A DNA stretch of 64,000 bases, from assembly GCA_013350335.1 (NCBI GenBank), contig CM023538.1, positions 48,044,201 through 48,108,200 on the forward strand, read 5' to 3'. The position numbers and the translations under genes were made by a program. Of the stretch, positions 21,582 to 32,795 are shown piece by piece (positions within the stretch are counted from its first letter, which is position 1; each line of letters opens with the position of its first letter). Below the pieces are notes generated by a model. The model did no database searches and was not told the DNA's origin. It saw only the letters and a list, made by a program, of their open reading frames with translations. Source of the DNA: Chimonanthus salicifolius. Its lineage: Eukaryota > Streptophyta > Magnoliopsida > Laurales > Calycanthaceae.

Positions 21582-21736
21582 TGTGGTACACATATTATGG
21601 TTCTTCTTCTTTATGTTGATGTCATCGTCTTGACCGGCAATTCTCCATCGCTTCTTCAATCCTTTACTCGCAGACTGGGTACCGAATTTGAAAACAAAGA
21701 TCTCGGCGCTCTCCACTACTTCTTGCTATTATGTAG
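21582..21736 (+). pseudogene. Copia RT fragment, C2 unit A
   Basis: The end of [14 protein letters not shown].. through ..LGTEFENKDLGALHYFL. The catalytic YVDD reads YVDV here (GATGTCATC instead of GATGACATC), also in unit B. 21569-21581 is a 13-bp copy of 21625-21637, sitting at the joint with the foreign LTR. Confidence 0.8.
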
Positions 21737-22164
21737 AGGCCTATAAATAAGTGTCTCATTTGGCTAATTTCGAAACGCAGATATTGGAGAAATCAAAATT
21801 TGAGCAAAGTTCTCAAAGTTAAGGTTGATTTGTGTTTGCAAGTAGCTTATGAATTTCTAGTTTTCCTAAATTTGCATGAATTAAATTGAAAATAGAATCT
21901 GGCATAAAGTCTCGATTTTACTTAATATTAATCAGAATAGGTTTCTTTTCCTTTCCTTCTTTTTCATTTTAATTCATTCAAATGGAAACTAGTTTTCATG
22001 AGATAATTAGTCCATCAAGGATTGCTAGTTGTTTAACCTTGATCGGTTTCCATTTGAACTGTTGAATTGTTAATTGTGGGCCGATGGAAGATTTCTACAC
22101 TACCCGAATCCACATCAACAGTTGGATTTCTATTAGTGTGGGCAAGGCCAGTTTCTGCACTACC
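21737..22164. repeat. Module border segment, second copy in unit A
   Basis: Same as 10839-11264 with a few changes. The hairpin arms are at 21977-21989 and 22046-22058. It joins directly to TTAAGAACATTCAGC, lacking the 612-bp segment. Confidence 0.7.
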
Positions 22165-22323
22165 TTAAGAACATTCAGCACATCTCCTTGGTATGGAATA
22201 TCTATCAAGGCTCAACTTATGATCACTCATATATTTTTCTAACATTTGTTTGGATATCTTTCAAAATGTATGAGTGTGTCTAGATATATTCATTTGAGAA
22301 TCAATAAGATAATACCTTCATAC

Positions 22324-22476
22324 CTGTAGAAGTTAAAAATTTGCCGCTGAACTTATTCCCGCTCAAATCTAGCGACTGTAATTTTGTTAGGTTACCTAAA
22401 CACGTGGCAACCTTGTCATCATCAAAATTATTGTCACTTAGGTCCAAATGTGTAAGAGTGACCAATTTGCATAAAC
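22324..22476 (-). CDS. RLP internal LRR exon, second module, unit A
   Basis: 153 nt, phase 1 on both sides, fully open, nearly identical to 12036-12188 (one visible difference changes ATA to ACA: LIHLDLS to LTHLDLS). It lies about 1.75 kb downstream, on the minus strand, of the LRRNT exon at 24223-24461. Copy in unit B: 45125-45274, with indels. Confidence 0.75.
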
Positions 22477-23168
22477 CTGTAAGGGATAGGATAGATCATT
22501 TCAGTCTCATATTCAGTACATAAGATGCCATTTGATGAATGAAGCATTAATATAAAACACAAATGCTTGAGTCATTACTGTATTATGAAAAAAGTTAATT
22601 TATGTTCCTGTTTTATTAGATTGCTTTTATAATAATTTTTTAAAATAGCAGCAAGGTAAAGTTGTCAATATGCATTAGTTTAGAATCGTTCTCTCTTTTT
22701 GTCTGTTAATTTTACAACTCTCTTGAGTTGACTTGAGGTAGTTTCTTTTCTTAAAAGTCAAATTAATTGTAGTTTACAACATTAATACAACAGTAGAAAG
22801 CTGAGAAGTTGTTTTTACATAAAACATCTTCCAATATAAATAAAGAAAGATGCAGGGTATGATTTATTAAAGCAATCTATTGGATTTGAAAGAATTATAT
22901 ATTAAATTTGAAATTTCACTGTAGTGTTATAAAAATAAGAAATGCAAAATTATTTGCTTCAAAGCGCTTTATTTTTTTGTCATGCAATGACTTTGTTTTT
23001 TTTTTTAATTTACAAATTATAATTATGTGTGTTTAAGCATGGGACTATGAGCTTACTATGAGAACAAATGATTTCTCACATCCAAAACACAGTTCTGAAT
23101 AATTTGAAAAAGTTGTATAGACATTTAGAAATGAGAATTTATAATGTATATGTGTCCGAATGTGAGAA
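22477..23168 (-). repeat. RLP intron, second module, unit A
   Basis: Non-coding copy of 12189-12881, including the intronic repeat at about 22770-22957. Confidence 0.65.
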
Positions 23169-23237
23169 AAAGTTGCCTCTTATGCTGCTCTCTGCTATAT
23201 CTAATCTTTGTAACTTCATCAGGTTTGCTAAACAAAA
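23169..23237 (-). pseudogene. Degenerate LRR exon, second module, unit A
   Basis: Copy of the broken exon at 12882-12950, with the same loss of the donor region and the 5' half. Confidence 0.6.
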
Positions 23238-24222
23238 GTTCTTTTATCTTTGTCATTAACCGTAAACTCTCCCCTCTAGAATCTTATATGATCAAATTGT
23301 CTTTTAATATTTAAAGAACCATAATAATAAATATTTTTAACAAGCTAATTTACCATCATAACTTTTAAAATGTATACAAGTTCAGACAATTGCATTAAAT
23401 GTATAAAATATCTATCGATGGAAAATGGGAAAATTTTACACCTATAGAAAGCTTATTTAAGTCAATTTTTTAATTATCATAGTTAGCAGACATCACCCAC
23501 CTCTTATCTGAGAGGACTACCACACAATTCTCCAACTATTTTGGCTCATCTATTTTTCATAAATATTTTAAAAAAATGTCTTGCTAAAGAATTTGATTAT
23601 TACAACTCTTTAATCAATAGCAGGTATTTTAGACATTTAATATGTTAGAATTGAATATTTGCAATTGAATAAGAAAGATATGAGTACCTTTTGTAACTAT
23701 AGAAACTATAAAGATGGCTTTTGCAATTAAGACAAAAGATAAGGAGGTATTTACAGATTGCCCAAAGTGATATAATAACTAATATTCAAATATTTATCAT
23801 GTCGTCGCTATTCAAATTGTGTACCCTTTTATATGATTTTTTTTGAAAATAAAATAAAGAAGGATAATTAAAAATTTATGGAAGTTATTGCGGTTCAAAA
23901 GGATATAAAAACATATTTTACGTTTTTTAATAAAACGTTGTTCGTTGAGTTGGACATGTTTATAAATATTATAATACATACTTATTTAAGAATAGTTTTG
24001 CAGTTACTAAATTTTATAATTTTAAACATTTCTTGGAATTAAAAAATAGAGATACTAACACTCTCCAGTAAAATATTGACAATTAATACATACCACTTTT
24101 TTGAATGCCGATATTTTGATATCGGTTTTCATATGGAGTTGATTTTAACACTTTTCCACAATGAGACATCCTTTCAATTTGGAATTATGTAACGAAATAT
24201 GAGAGCAGAGAGTGATGATTAC
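23238..24222 (-). repeat. RLP intron, second module, unit A
   Basis: Matches 12951-13740, then departs at about 24030: AACATTTCTTGG goes on to AATTAAAAAATAG instead of the (TA)n run. The last 190 bp are unique to this exon's flank. No coding signal. Confidence 0.6.
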
Positions 24223-24461
24223 CTTGCGCCATCCTCCATCCTCCAATCTGGTTCCAAACCAAAAACCAAATCTAGACTGAATTGTTCCTCAAGTTGTGCA
24301 AACAATGAGGCATTCGGATACCATGTTCCCAATTGTGCTTCTCTTCGGTGATACAGGTCTATTTCAATCTCTCTATCAGTAGAGTTGTCACAAGTTATTT
24401 CAGACCATTGGCAACAATCATGACCCTCCCAATTATCCATGGGGTCACTTTTAAGAGTGTA
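24223..24461 (-). CDS. RLP exon with LRRNT cap, unit A
   Basis: Minus-strand exon from an acceptor TTTTCTCTAG (first base 24461) to donor AAG|GTAATC. It reads YTLKSDPMDNWEGHDCCQW then ..SEITCDNST.., the cysteine-pair N-terminal LRR cap (CCxWxxxxC), followed by an NASLFAQLEEQFSLDL block. The ATG inside is probably not the start: the frame continues upstream to the acceptor, and no signal peptide is seen, so an earlier exon is missing. The exon is 239 nt and ends in phase 2, whereas all other exons need phase 1. The unit B copy is one base shorter and ends in phase 1. It therefore looks frame-broken here, unless the other copy is a sequencing error. Confidence 0.7.
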
Positions 24462-24735
24462 CTAGAGAAAAGTGACGCCGCTCTTTTCCATATGTTTTGA
24501 TAGATCTCTTGTATTTAAGATTGGGAATTTTTTTTTGCATTATTAGATTTATTGTTATTACATTGCACTTCTTTAATTTCTTTCTCTTTTTTCAGTAGTG
24601 AAAACCATCTTCTTTTTTTGCCTATAGATGTTGATATCATTACAAGATCATGTAAGTTTTGTATAAATGGTTTGAATTTTATTTTTTCCTAATTTGAATT
24701 TCAGATTTTGCACTTCCAAGTTACAACAACCATAC
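24462..24735 (-). other. Spacer between LRRNT exon and LRR exon
   Basis: AT-rich with T-runs (TTTCTTTCTCTTTTTTCAG near 24578-24596 on the + strand). No gene. A normal upstream exon with signal peptide was sought on the minus strand and not found. Confidence 0.5.
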
Positions 24736-24882
24736 CTGACATAGTAATGAAATTCCCTTGTAGACGGTTGCCGCCTAGATAAAGATATTCCAACATTGTC
24801 AGGCCATGTAGGTAAAATTGATCGTTCTCCAACACATTTTGGCTGAGATCTAAGGATCGAAGTTGAGTCAATTTACGAAGCG
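24736..24882 (-). CDS. RLP LRR exon (LRKLTQLRSLDLS type), unit A
   Basis: 147 nt on the minus strand, acceptor TTTTTTGCAG, donor GTATGGTTG, phase 1 on both sides, fully open. The product reads LRKLTQLRSLDLSQNVLEND.. then ..LTMLEYLYLGGNRLQGNF, the sequence usual for the exon right after the LRRNT exon in this family. Here it lies upstream of the LRRNT exon on the minus strand, so exon order is not that of a working gene. Copy at 47512-47656. Confidence 0.75.
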
Positions 24883-25800
24883 CTGCAAAAAATAGAAAAA
24901 GGGTTTATACATTTGAACGTAAACTATGATGAAAAATCATAAATAAAGAAAAATACTAGAAATATAGTAGTATTATTCATATTGTTAGTGATACTAATAG
25001 ATATTCAACTGCAATCTAATTCCATATAGCTGAAAAGTATGACTATAATCATATGACCGATCTATGGGAAAATTTTACACCTAGAGAAAGCTTATTTAAG
25101 TCAATTTTTTAATTATCATCGTTAGCAAATATCACCCACCACTTATCCAACTATTTTGGCTCATCTATTTTTTATAAATATTAAAAAAAATGTCTTGCTA
25201 AAGAATTTGATTATTGCAACTCTTTAATCAATAGCAGGTATTGTAGACATTTAATATGTTAGAATTGAATATTTGCAATTGAATAAGAAAGATATGAGTA
25301 CCTTTTGTAACTATAGAAACTATAAAGATGGCTTTGCAATTAAGACAACAGATAAGGAGGTATTTACAGATTACCCAAAGTGATATAATAACTAATATTC
25401 AAACATCTACCATGTCATCGCTATTCAAATTGTGCACCCTTTTATATGATATTTTTTTTAAATAAAATAAAGAAGGATAATTACTAATTTATGGAAGTTA
25501 TCGCGGTTCAAAAGGATATAAAAACATATTTTACATTTTTTAATAAAACGTTGTTTGTTGAGTAGGACATGTTTATAAATATTATAATACATACTTATTT
25601 AAGAATAGTTTTGCAGTTACTAAATTTTATAATTTTAAAAATTTCTTGAGCTATATATATATTTGTGCATTCTTATTCTCATGTGACAATGTTAACCATT
25701 GATAGAGCCATACTCACATTATTGCGACCATATTAATTGTAGTTTTTTTTTAGATTTTATTTTAAAGTTAAGAAATATATAAGAACCGGATTTCAAAAAG
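24883..25800. repeat. Third copy of the intronic sequence before a copia element, unit A
   Basis: From about 25065 it matches 13140-13911 (GGGAAAATTTTACACCTA.. to the copia left flank), with a short (TA)n run. 24883-25060 has no recognised feature. Confidence 0.65.
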
Positions 25801-26503
25801 TGTCACAAAGTTTCTAAATATGGGCATCTATTAGAGGAAAGGGTTAACCTTAGGGTTGCGTTTCTATGTTTGTAAAATACTATATTTGTAAGGTTCCCTA
25901 TTAAGGGATTGTAACATGTATTTATACAGAAAGTAATGAGAAAGGCCATTTAGCCAAAAATCTACATGGTATCAGCTTAAGCCTGGGATTCCTACGAATT
26001 GCAAACTTTTTTTAGCCTTTCTCCCTCTCTCTGCTTCTGTCATCGTCACTGCTCCACATCATGTCTGCTCTACACAGACCCTCTCTCATTCAGCCACTTC
26101 TGTTTCTTCTACAAAAGACTTTTCCAGCGTCTCACCTCTTCTGCCACAGGTGATTGCTCTACACAACCCCTCTTCCTGCGCACTCTCCTACACCAGATCT
26201 GCTGCTATTTCGCCAATCCTCGCCCTTTCATCGAATCCTCTCAAATATGTCACCCAGTTCGCTGCCACTCGACTCACAGAGCAAATCCGCATCAATCTGA
26301 CGCTGCTCCGGCGCTCATAAAGGCCTCCCGCCATTCAACCTCTCTCTACCGTCTCAGCCCCATTTCTACTTGAAGTGTTGCTTCGCCCCAAACCTGCTTC
26401 TTTATCAATGTTGTCTCTTCGCTAGCACTACAGATGAGACACACAAAAAAAGAAAAAAAAACAAGGCACATCTCAGAACAACCAACCAGTGTCTGTCCTA
26501 ACG

Positions 26504-27150
26504 ATGGCTTCCGCCGCAACATCCTCTTCATCCTCCTCTGCCCATGCCATCACCATCCCTAACTCCAACTTTTCCCATCTTGTTTCCATAAAATTAACGG
26601 TGACAAACTACCTTCTTTGGCATGCCCAAATAAAACCATTCTTGGTTGGCCAACACTATTGGCCCTACATTAATGGCACTAACCCTTGTCCCTCTCCATA
26701 CCTTTCCACTGATGACCAATCCAAATCTACTCCAAACCTGCCCACTCCACCTGGAATGCAATGGATCATAAAGTCGTTGGCATGCTTATTGCGACCCTAT
26801 CTGAACCCGTACTTGCACCGACTGTTGGGTTCTCCACCTCTCGTGAGATTTGGAACTGTCTGCAACGCAATTTTTCACAGCATTCTCTTGCAAATGCCAC
26901 TCATTTACAAATTCAAGTGCTCTCTCTGTCCAAAGGTACAAAGACAATTTCTGAGTATTTGCAACATGCTAAATCCCTTGCCCATGCTCTCGTCGCTATC
27001 CATCAGTCGGTTTCCAATGATGACCTCGTTACATCAGTTCTACGTGGACTTGGCCCCGACTACTCCATGTTTTACACCTCTACCATTCTCTCTCCTCCAC
27101 TTCCGACGTTCACGGATCTTTGCGCTTGCCTCTTATTATTTAAGTCCTAG
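26504..27150 (+). pseudogene. Copia gag, C3 unit A
   Basis: MASAATSSSSSSAHAITIPN.., then the same one-base loss as C1 near 26745. Continues from 26761 (VVGMLIATLSEPVLAPTVGF) to PTFTDLCACLLLFKS and stop. It keeps the two bases missing from C1 near its end. Confidence 0.85.
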
Positions 27151-27199
27151 CTCACACATCCAGTACCGAGTTCCCCATCCGATACCATTGGAGGGGTGT

Positions 27200-29810
27200 C
27201 TGAATTGCCCCTCTCTTTTCCCGCGGGTGCGGTTCCTTTGCTCTTGGTGGTTGCAGTCGTCAGGGGCGCATAGTCAATGGTAGAGGTGGTCGCGGCAATC
27301 GTGGTCAAAGATGTTCACCTTCATCGCCCGGAGTTATTGGCGCTCCTCCACCTGTTGCCTTCCAGTGTCAGATCTGTTCTAAGTATCGACATAATGCTAC
27401 TCATCGCTATCAGCGTTACTGCCAAGAGTCTCAGTTCGGGGCTGATCTTCCATCTACCTTCCCTGATATGAAAATTGCTCCTCCTGTTGATCACAATTGG
27501 TACTTTGATACTAGCGCTACCCATCATATGATAGGAGATGCAAACCCCCTACACACCCGATCTGACTATGGTGGTACTAATCAAGTTCTTTTGCGTGACG
27601 GTGACTCTCTTCTCATTGCACACACTGGTACTTTATCTCTCTCTTCTAGTTCCTCTGCTTTTTTGTCTTTCACATGTTCTCCATGTTCCCCACATGCATA
27701 AAAACTTGTTATTTGTCGCTCAATTTACAAAAGATAATTTGTTTTGTTTTACTTTCTTCCCCTGGGGTTTTGTTTTCATGATTTACGTACTAGTGCTACT
27801 TTGTTTCAGGACCAACGTGAAACTGGCCCTTCTCCCATCAAACCCACCACTCGCACCGTTCATGCTTTAGTTGCATCCTGCTCCTCTTCATCACTCTGGC
27901 ACCAGTGTCTTTGATATCCATCTAATAAAGTGCTTCAAGTTTTAGCCACCAATAAATGTTTAAGACCTTCTGTTAAGTTTTCTCGTTCCAATTTTTGTAG
28001 TGATTGTGCTTTGGGCAAGTCTACGCGACTCTCGTTTTCAACTCGTGCTCATTGTATTCCACAACAATTTATTTAATTCATTCAGATGCATGGATGTCTC
28101 CAGTTTTATCAGTTTCTGGATTTCGATATTATATCTTATTCACAGATGATTATACACGTTATTCTTGGATTGTTCCTATGCAACATAAATAAGAAGTTTT
28201 CACTAATTTTCAAAACTTTATTGTATTTGTTGAAAATCACTTTTCCACTACCATTAAATACTTTCAAAGTGATGGTGGCAAAGAGTATGATAATCATTCC
28301 TTTCATAACATGTGTGTGCAAAAAGGGCTCATTCACCGTTTATCATTTCAACACACTCCACGGCAAAACAGTCTTGCTGGACGCAAACACCGTCATTTGT
28401 TTGAAATGGGCCGCACCTTCTTGCGTCTCATCTCCCACATCACCTCTAGGTTGACACTCTTTTCACTGTTGTGTATCTAGTCAATCAACTGCCAACACCA
28501 CTTCTCAAACGGTCCTCACCTTATCAGCAACTATATGGCATTACAACTGATTATCTCAATTTTCGCACATTCAGGTGTGATTGCTACCATTACTTAGGTA
28601 ATTATACTACTAACGAACTTCAACCTCGATCGGTTGAGTGTGTGTTTCTTGGTTATAGTGATCACCACAAGGGCTACATGTGTCTTCACCCCTCCACTGG
28701 TAGAGTTTACCTCTCCCGCCACATACTCTTCAATGAAGTTGTCTTTCCCTACGCCACTACCGAGAGGAACACCGCATCATCTTCCTCAGATATGGTCTTC
28801 CTTCCTGTTATCACCATATCTCTTGCACAGGCACCTTCTACTCTTCCTACATCTCCGACAACCACAACAACGACTCCATTAGAAGTGCATGCTTCAGAAC
28901 CTGCCACCTCACCGCCTCCACTTACTGCACCAGCATCGACTTCTGTTATAGCCTCTGCTCCACCTAATAATGTTCACCCTATGGTGACTCGTACTAAGGA
29001 CGGCATCTCAGAGCCCAAAAAGCGGGCTGACTTTTCAAATTGTCATCCCCTCCCACACGTTTTTGCTTCTATGGACTCTACCTCAAATATTGAGCCCACT
29101 TGCTACACTAAAGTTGTTCGATCTGCGGCATGGTGTCAGTCCATGAATGATGAATGCAATGATCTTCTACGACAGCAAACTTGGTCTCTTGTTCTACCCC
29201 CACCAAACACTAATCGTGCTGGTTGCAAATGGGTTTTTAAGATTTAACGGTGATCTGATGGTAGCATTGAGCGTTACAAAGCAAGACTTGTTGCTAATGG
29301 CTTTCATCAACAGGCCGACATCGACCATGATGAGACCTTCAGTCCAGGTGTCAAACCCACTACTATCTGCACTATTCTCAGTCTTGTCGTCACTTCTGCT
29401 TGGTCCATCCACTAGTTGGATGTCAAGAATATTTTTCTTCATAGCCATATTACAGAAGAAGTGTATATGTCTCAACCTCCTGGCTTTGTTGATCCTCGTC
29501 GTCCTCATCATGTTTACAAAATACAAAAAGCTATTTATGGTCTAAAACAAGCACCCGGGTGTGGTTTCAACGTTTTAGCTCATTCCTTCAATCTCATGTT
29601 TTTATTCAAAGCAAAGCTGATAACTCTATGTTCACATATAGGTGTGGTACACATATTATGGTTCTTCTTCTTTATGTTGATGACATCGTCTTGACCGGCA
29701 ATTCTCCATCGCTTCTTCAATCCTTTACTCGCAGACTGGGTACCGAATTTGAAAACAAAGATCTCGGCGCTCTCCACTACTTCTTGCTATTATGTAGAGG
29801 CTATAAATAA
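27200..29810 (+). pseudogene. Copia pol (protease, integrase, partial RT), C3 unit A
   Basis: Same domain order as C1. The protease active site reads DTSA instead of DTGA at about 27507-27518, which should abolish activity. Integrase has the same Gly in place of the catalytic Glu (AGRKHRH). RT is cut by a TAA at 29245-29247 (AAGATTTAACGG) and a TAG near 29413, but keeps CATCAACAGG where C1 has a stop, and has YVDD near 29675. It ends in ..LGALHYFLLLCRGYK and stop. Confidence 0.87.
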
Positions 29811-29975
29811 GTGTCTCATTTGGCTAATTTCGAAACGCAGATATTGGAGAAATCAAAATTTGAGCAAAGTTCTCAAAGTTAAGGTTGATTTGTGTTTGCA
29901 AGTAGCTTATGAATTTCTAGTTTTCCTAAATTTGCATGAATTAAATTGAAAATAGAATCTGGCATAAAGTCTCGA
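29811..29975. repeat. Module border segment, third copy, cut at the unit junction
   Basis: Matches 21746-21914 up to ..GGCATAAAGTCTCGA and stops there. The next base begins unit B. The unit B equivalent is 52585-52749. Confidence 0.8.
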
Positions 29976-31347
29976 CATTAATATGAGAGTAGAAAAAAGA
30001 ACAATTCTTTATACATAAAAGTATTTTCCAATATAAATAAAGAAATATACTGCTTATGATTGATTAAAGCAATCTATTGGATTTGAAAAGATTATATGTT
30101 AAATTATACCTTAAATTATTATATATCTTCCCATGATGAGATTAGTTAGTTTAGAACTGTTCTCTCTCTTTCTTTACTCTCTTTAGTCTTGGGGTGGTTT
30201 TTCTTTCTTTCTTAAAAGGCCAATTAATTGTAGTTTACAACATTAATATGGGAGTAGAAAAAGGAGCATTTCTTTGTATATCAAACATCTTCCAATATAA
30301 ATAAAGAAAGATGGAAAGTATGACTGAATAAACCAATCTATTGGATTTGAAAAGATTATATATTAAATTTGAAATTTCACTATAGTGTTATCAAAATAAA
30401 AAATGCAAAATTATTTGTTTTATAAAACCATTAGTTGATAACATTTTTGAGATATAACTTACACTCAAAAGCTATTAATTAAGATAAAGGTGTCTCAGGT
30501 GTTATATAAAATCATTAGTTTTTCAAATTAGGCGATGTAAAATTCTCTTGCCACTTCACATCTTTTGAATTTTACAAATTATAATCATGCACGTTTAAGC
30601 ATTATAGTCCTATTTTGAATAGTATTTCAAATTTCAAATATTGTTAAAAAAAACTATGATAAAATAATGAAGCATTATTTCAACTATTGGTGGATATTTA
30701 CATTCAATACAAGAACATGGATCAATCCGACAATATTAAAATCTAATTTTAATCAAAATCAATGAGTTGAATAGTATGAACTGAGTCAATTAACTCACAA
30801 GAATTTCCAAAATTAGTATCTTTTCTAAACCTTAAATCATTATATATCTTCTTCCCATGGTGGGAGTCACTTCGAATCATACAACTCTTTAGTAATTCTA
30901 TAAGGAGATTCTCCTCATCTATTCTCCTTACAGTGAAGTGAACCTTTATTTTCTATCTACTAGTTCAAAATTTACTTAATTGTAACTTCGTTATGTACTT
31001 AAGACACTCCCTATACAACAAAACCCACATAGGTCTCTAAGCAAGCTGAATTCAATGTATCTGTCGTATCTCATTTTGATATAATGCAGTCTGATTGTCT
31101 CTATACGACTTTGAGAAATAAAAGACATTTTTGGGAATGGGTTCTCAGCTTACTATCAGAACAAATGATGGTAAATCCTTGATATATGTTTTTAATAAAA
31201 AATCTCAATTTTTCCTCCTTTTTTCTTTTGGATAGATTGATTTTTCACACGGAAAATACAGTTTTGAATAATTTAAAAAAAAAAAAGTTATTCAGATATT
31301 TACAAATGAGAATTTATAATGTACATGTGGCCGAATGTGACAAATAC
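29976..31347 (-). other. Intron-like left end of unit B
   Basis: Lacks the segment of about 320 bp found in unit A at 7024-7344. Has about 33 extra bases near 30130-30165 and about 16 near 31038-31053 (TAAGCAAGCTGAATTC) that A lacks. Unit C shares all of these states. No coding signal. Confidence 0.7.
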
Positions 31348-31497
31348 CTGATGAGAAAAAGTTGCCTCTTATGTCATTCCCTGCAATATTTAAAACTTGT
31401 AACTTCGTCAGGTTCGCTAGACATATGGAGATGTTGGGATCGTCCAACCTGTTATCACTCAGGTCTAGAGTTTGAAGAGCCGTTGATTCACATATGC
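31348..31497 (-). CDS. RLP internal LRR exon, unit B
   Basis: 150 nt, open, phase 1, copy of 8540-8689. One change makes the conserved ICEL boundary ICES (TTA to TCA) in this copy only. Confidence 0.7.
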
Positions 31498-32118
31498 CTG
31501 TAAAAGAGAGAAAAAAATTATATTATACCATTTTCTCTATTCTTATATTTAAATGTCAATATTTAAAATTGTAGTTAGATGCTAATTACTCCAAATGAAT
31601 TCAATGTACTTTCTTATAACTTTGTTATGACAGTGTTCTATCATAGCACATTGTATTGAAACACTCTTCTTTCTGATTAGAGTTATTCTTTTGGATTTTT
31701 TGTTTGTATGCAAAAGAAAAAAGAAAACGCCTCTTCAAAAAAATACAGGGTGACTACCTTTTAAAAGTAATAGACAACAACAAAAGCACCCATCTTGGTG
31801 TGGCCGAATATCTTTCTATAAATCTTCCCATGTGTCTAAGTTCCTTAAATTATATTATTTAAATAATATTTTTTAGTGTAATACCCAGACTCAAATTAGG
31901 CCAATTGTGATGAAAATTGATTGGAGATTACTTTAAAAAAAATAGTCATGTTCTGAGCCCACAATCAGGTCAGGGGCGTGACAGCTTGATATGTGAGTTT
32001 TCGTTCAAACTCACGGACTGTGAAGGGTAAATACATGTTTAGAGCTTACGATTAAGATTAGAGTAGAATCCTATTATTTTGTGTTGACATTATCATCTGA
32101 TGTTTTGATGAAATTTAT
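31498..32118 (+). other. Spacer with possible gypsy LTR fragment, unit B
   Basis: Copy of 8690-9310. The TGTAATACCC..GGGGCGTGACA fragment is at 31878-31983. Otherwise no feature. Confidence 0.4.
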
Positions 32119-32538
32119 ATGTCAACCAACAGGACATCTAGTCAGATTGTGGCAAGGGGAACACCAGGGAACCCAAATAGTGACTCTAGCGTACGAGGAG
32201 CTAATATCATAACAGAGCCAATAGAAGTTATAGAAGTGTCATCCTCAATGGAACAACCTCTCTCACCTTATTATACACCATCCACTCCACCAAAATATTA
32301 CCTTTGTTTACTTTGTAACCAGTTGGGGCATTTGACAGATGATTGTCCTTATCCTATCAACGTGGTATGCCCAGTTTGCGGATTTACTGGACACAGACGT
32401 GAGGAGATGAACTGTCCATACATTGGAGGTGTAGGAATAGTTCCATGTCTAATTTGTGGAGGACTTGATCACATAGAGTCAGGATGTCCCTACATTATAG
32501 ACACCAACTATGATGCAAAATCATCCACAGATGATTAG
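32119..32538 (+). CDS. Small ORF with three CCHC zinc knuckles, unit B
   Basis: Encodes the same 139 residues as 9311-9730, intact, with the same three cysteine clusters. Unknown function. Confidence 0.5.
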   Translation: MSTNRTSSQIVARGTPGNPNSDSSVRGANIITEPIEVIEVSSSMEQPLSPYYTPSTPPKYYLCLLCNQLGHLTDDCPYPINVVCPVCGFTGHRREEMNCPYIGGVGIVPCLICGGLDHIESGCPYIIDTNYDAKSSTDD

Positions 32539-32795
32539 GGAAACACAGGTTGGGAAGGGAGAGAGAGAAAACGTTGTATATATATATATGAATATGTACA
32601 TATTGTTTTGTACTTGTATGAGGGTATGACAAGAACCCCACTTTGTGTAAGATAAATAAAATATGTAATGGGATGTTAGTATTATGTATACTATGGTTAT
32701 GTGTGTGTCTATGTTAGAAAACAAATCACATTGTTTGTCTTGATAAAAACTCTTTGAAATATTATATGATATTTTCGAATGTGAATGACAGGAAA

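Larger units (their letters stand above)
18418..21736 (+). mobile_element. Copia element C2 with internal replacement by a SIRE-like LTR, unit A
   Basis: LTR 18418-18583, primer-binding site 18584-18593, leader to 19116, gag, protease, then a foreign LTR segment (20303-21570) in place of integrase and most of RT, then the last part of RT (21582-21736). It ends at the same border as C1 and C3. About 1.95 kb present in C3 (about 27690-29640) is missing here. Confidence 0.85.
25801..29810 (+). mobile_element. Truncated Ty1/copia element C3, unit A
   Basis: LTR 25801-25966, primer-binding site 25967-25976, leader to 26503, gag, protease, integrase and RT, ending at 29810 with the same RGYK-stop border as C1. 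It shares the gag frameshift of C1 but lacks C1's leader insertion. Confidence 0.9.
6894..29975. repeat. Tandem array unit A
   Basis: First copy of the long repeat, about 23.08 kb. It is near-identical to unit B from about 8.4 kb onward but differs in its leftmost 1.4 kb: an extra segment of about 320 bp at 7024-7344, and short stretches missing relative to B and C near 7370 and 8245. It ends at 29975, where the sequence jumps from ..AAAGTCTCGA to CATTAATATGAGAG, the start of the next unit. Confidence 0.9.
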
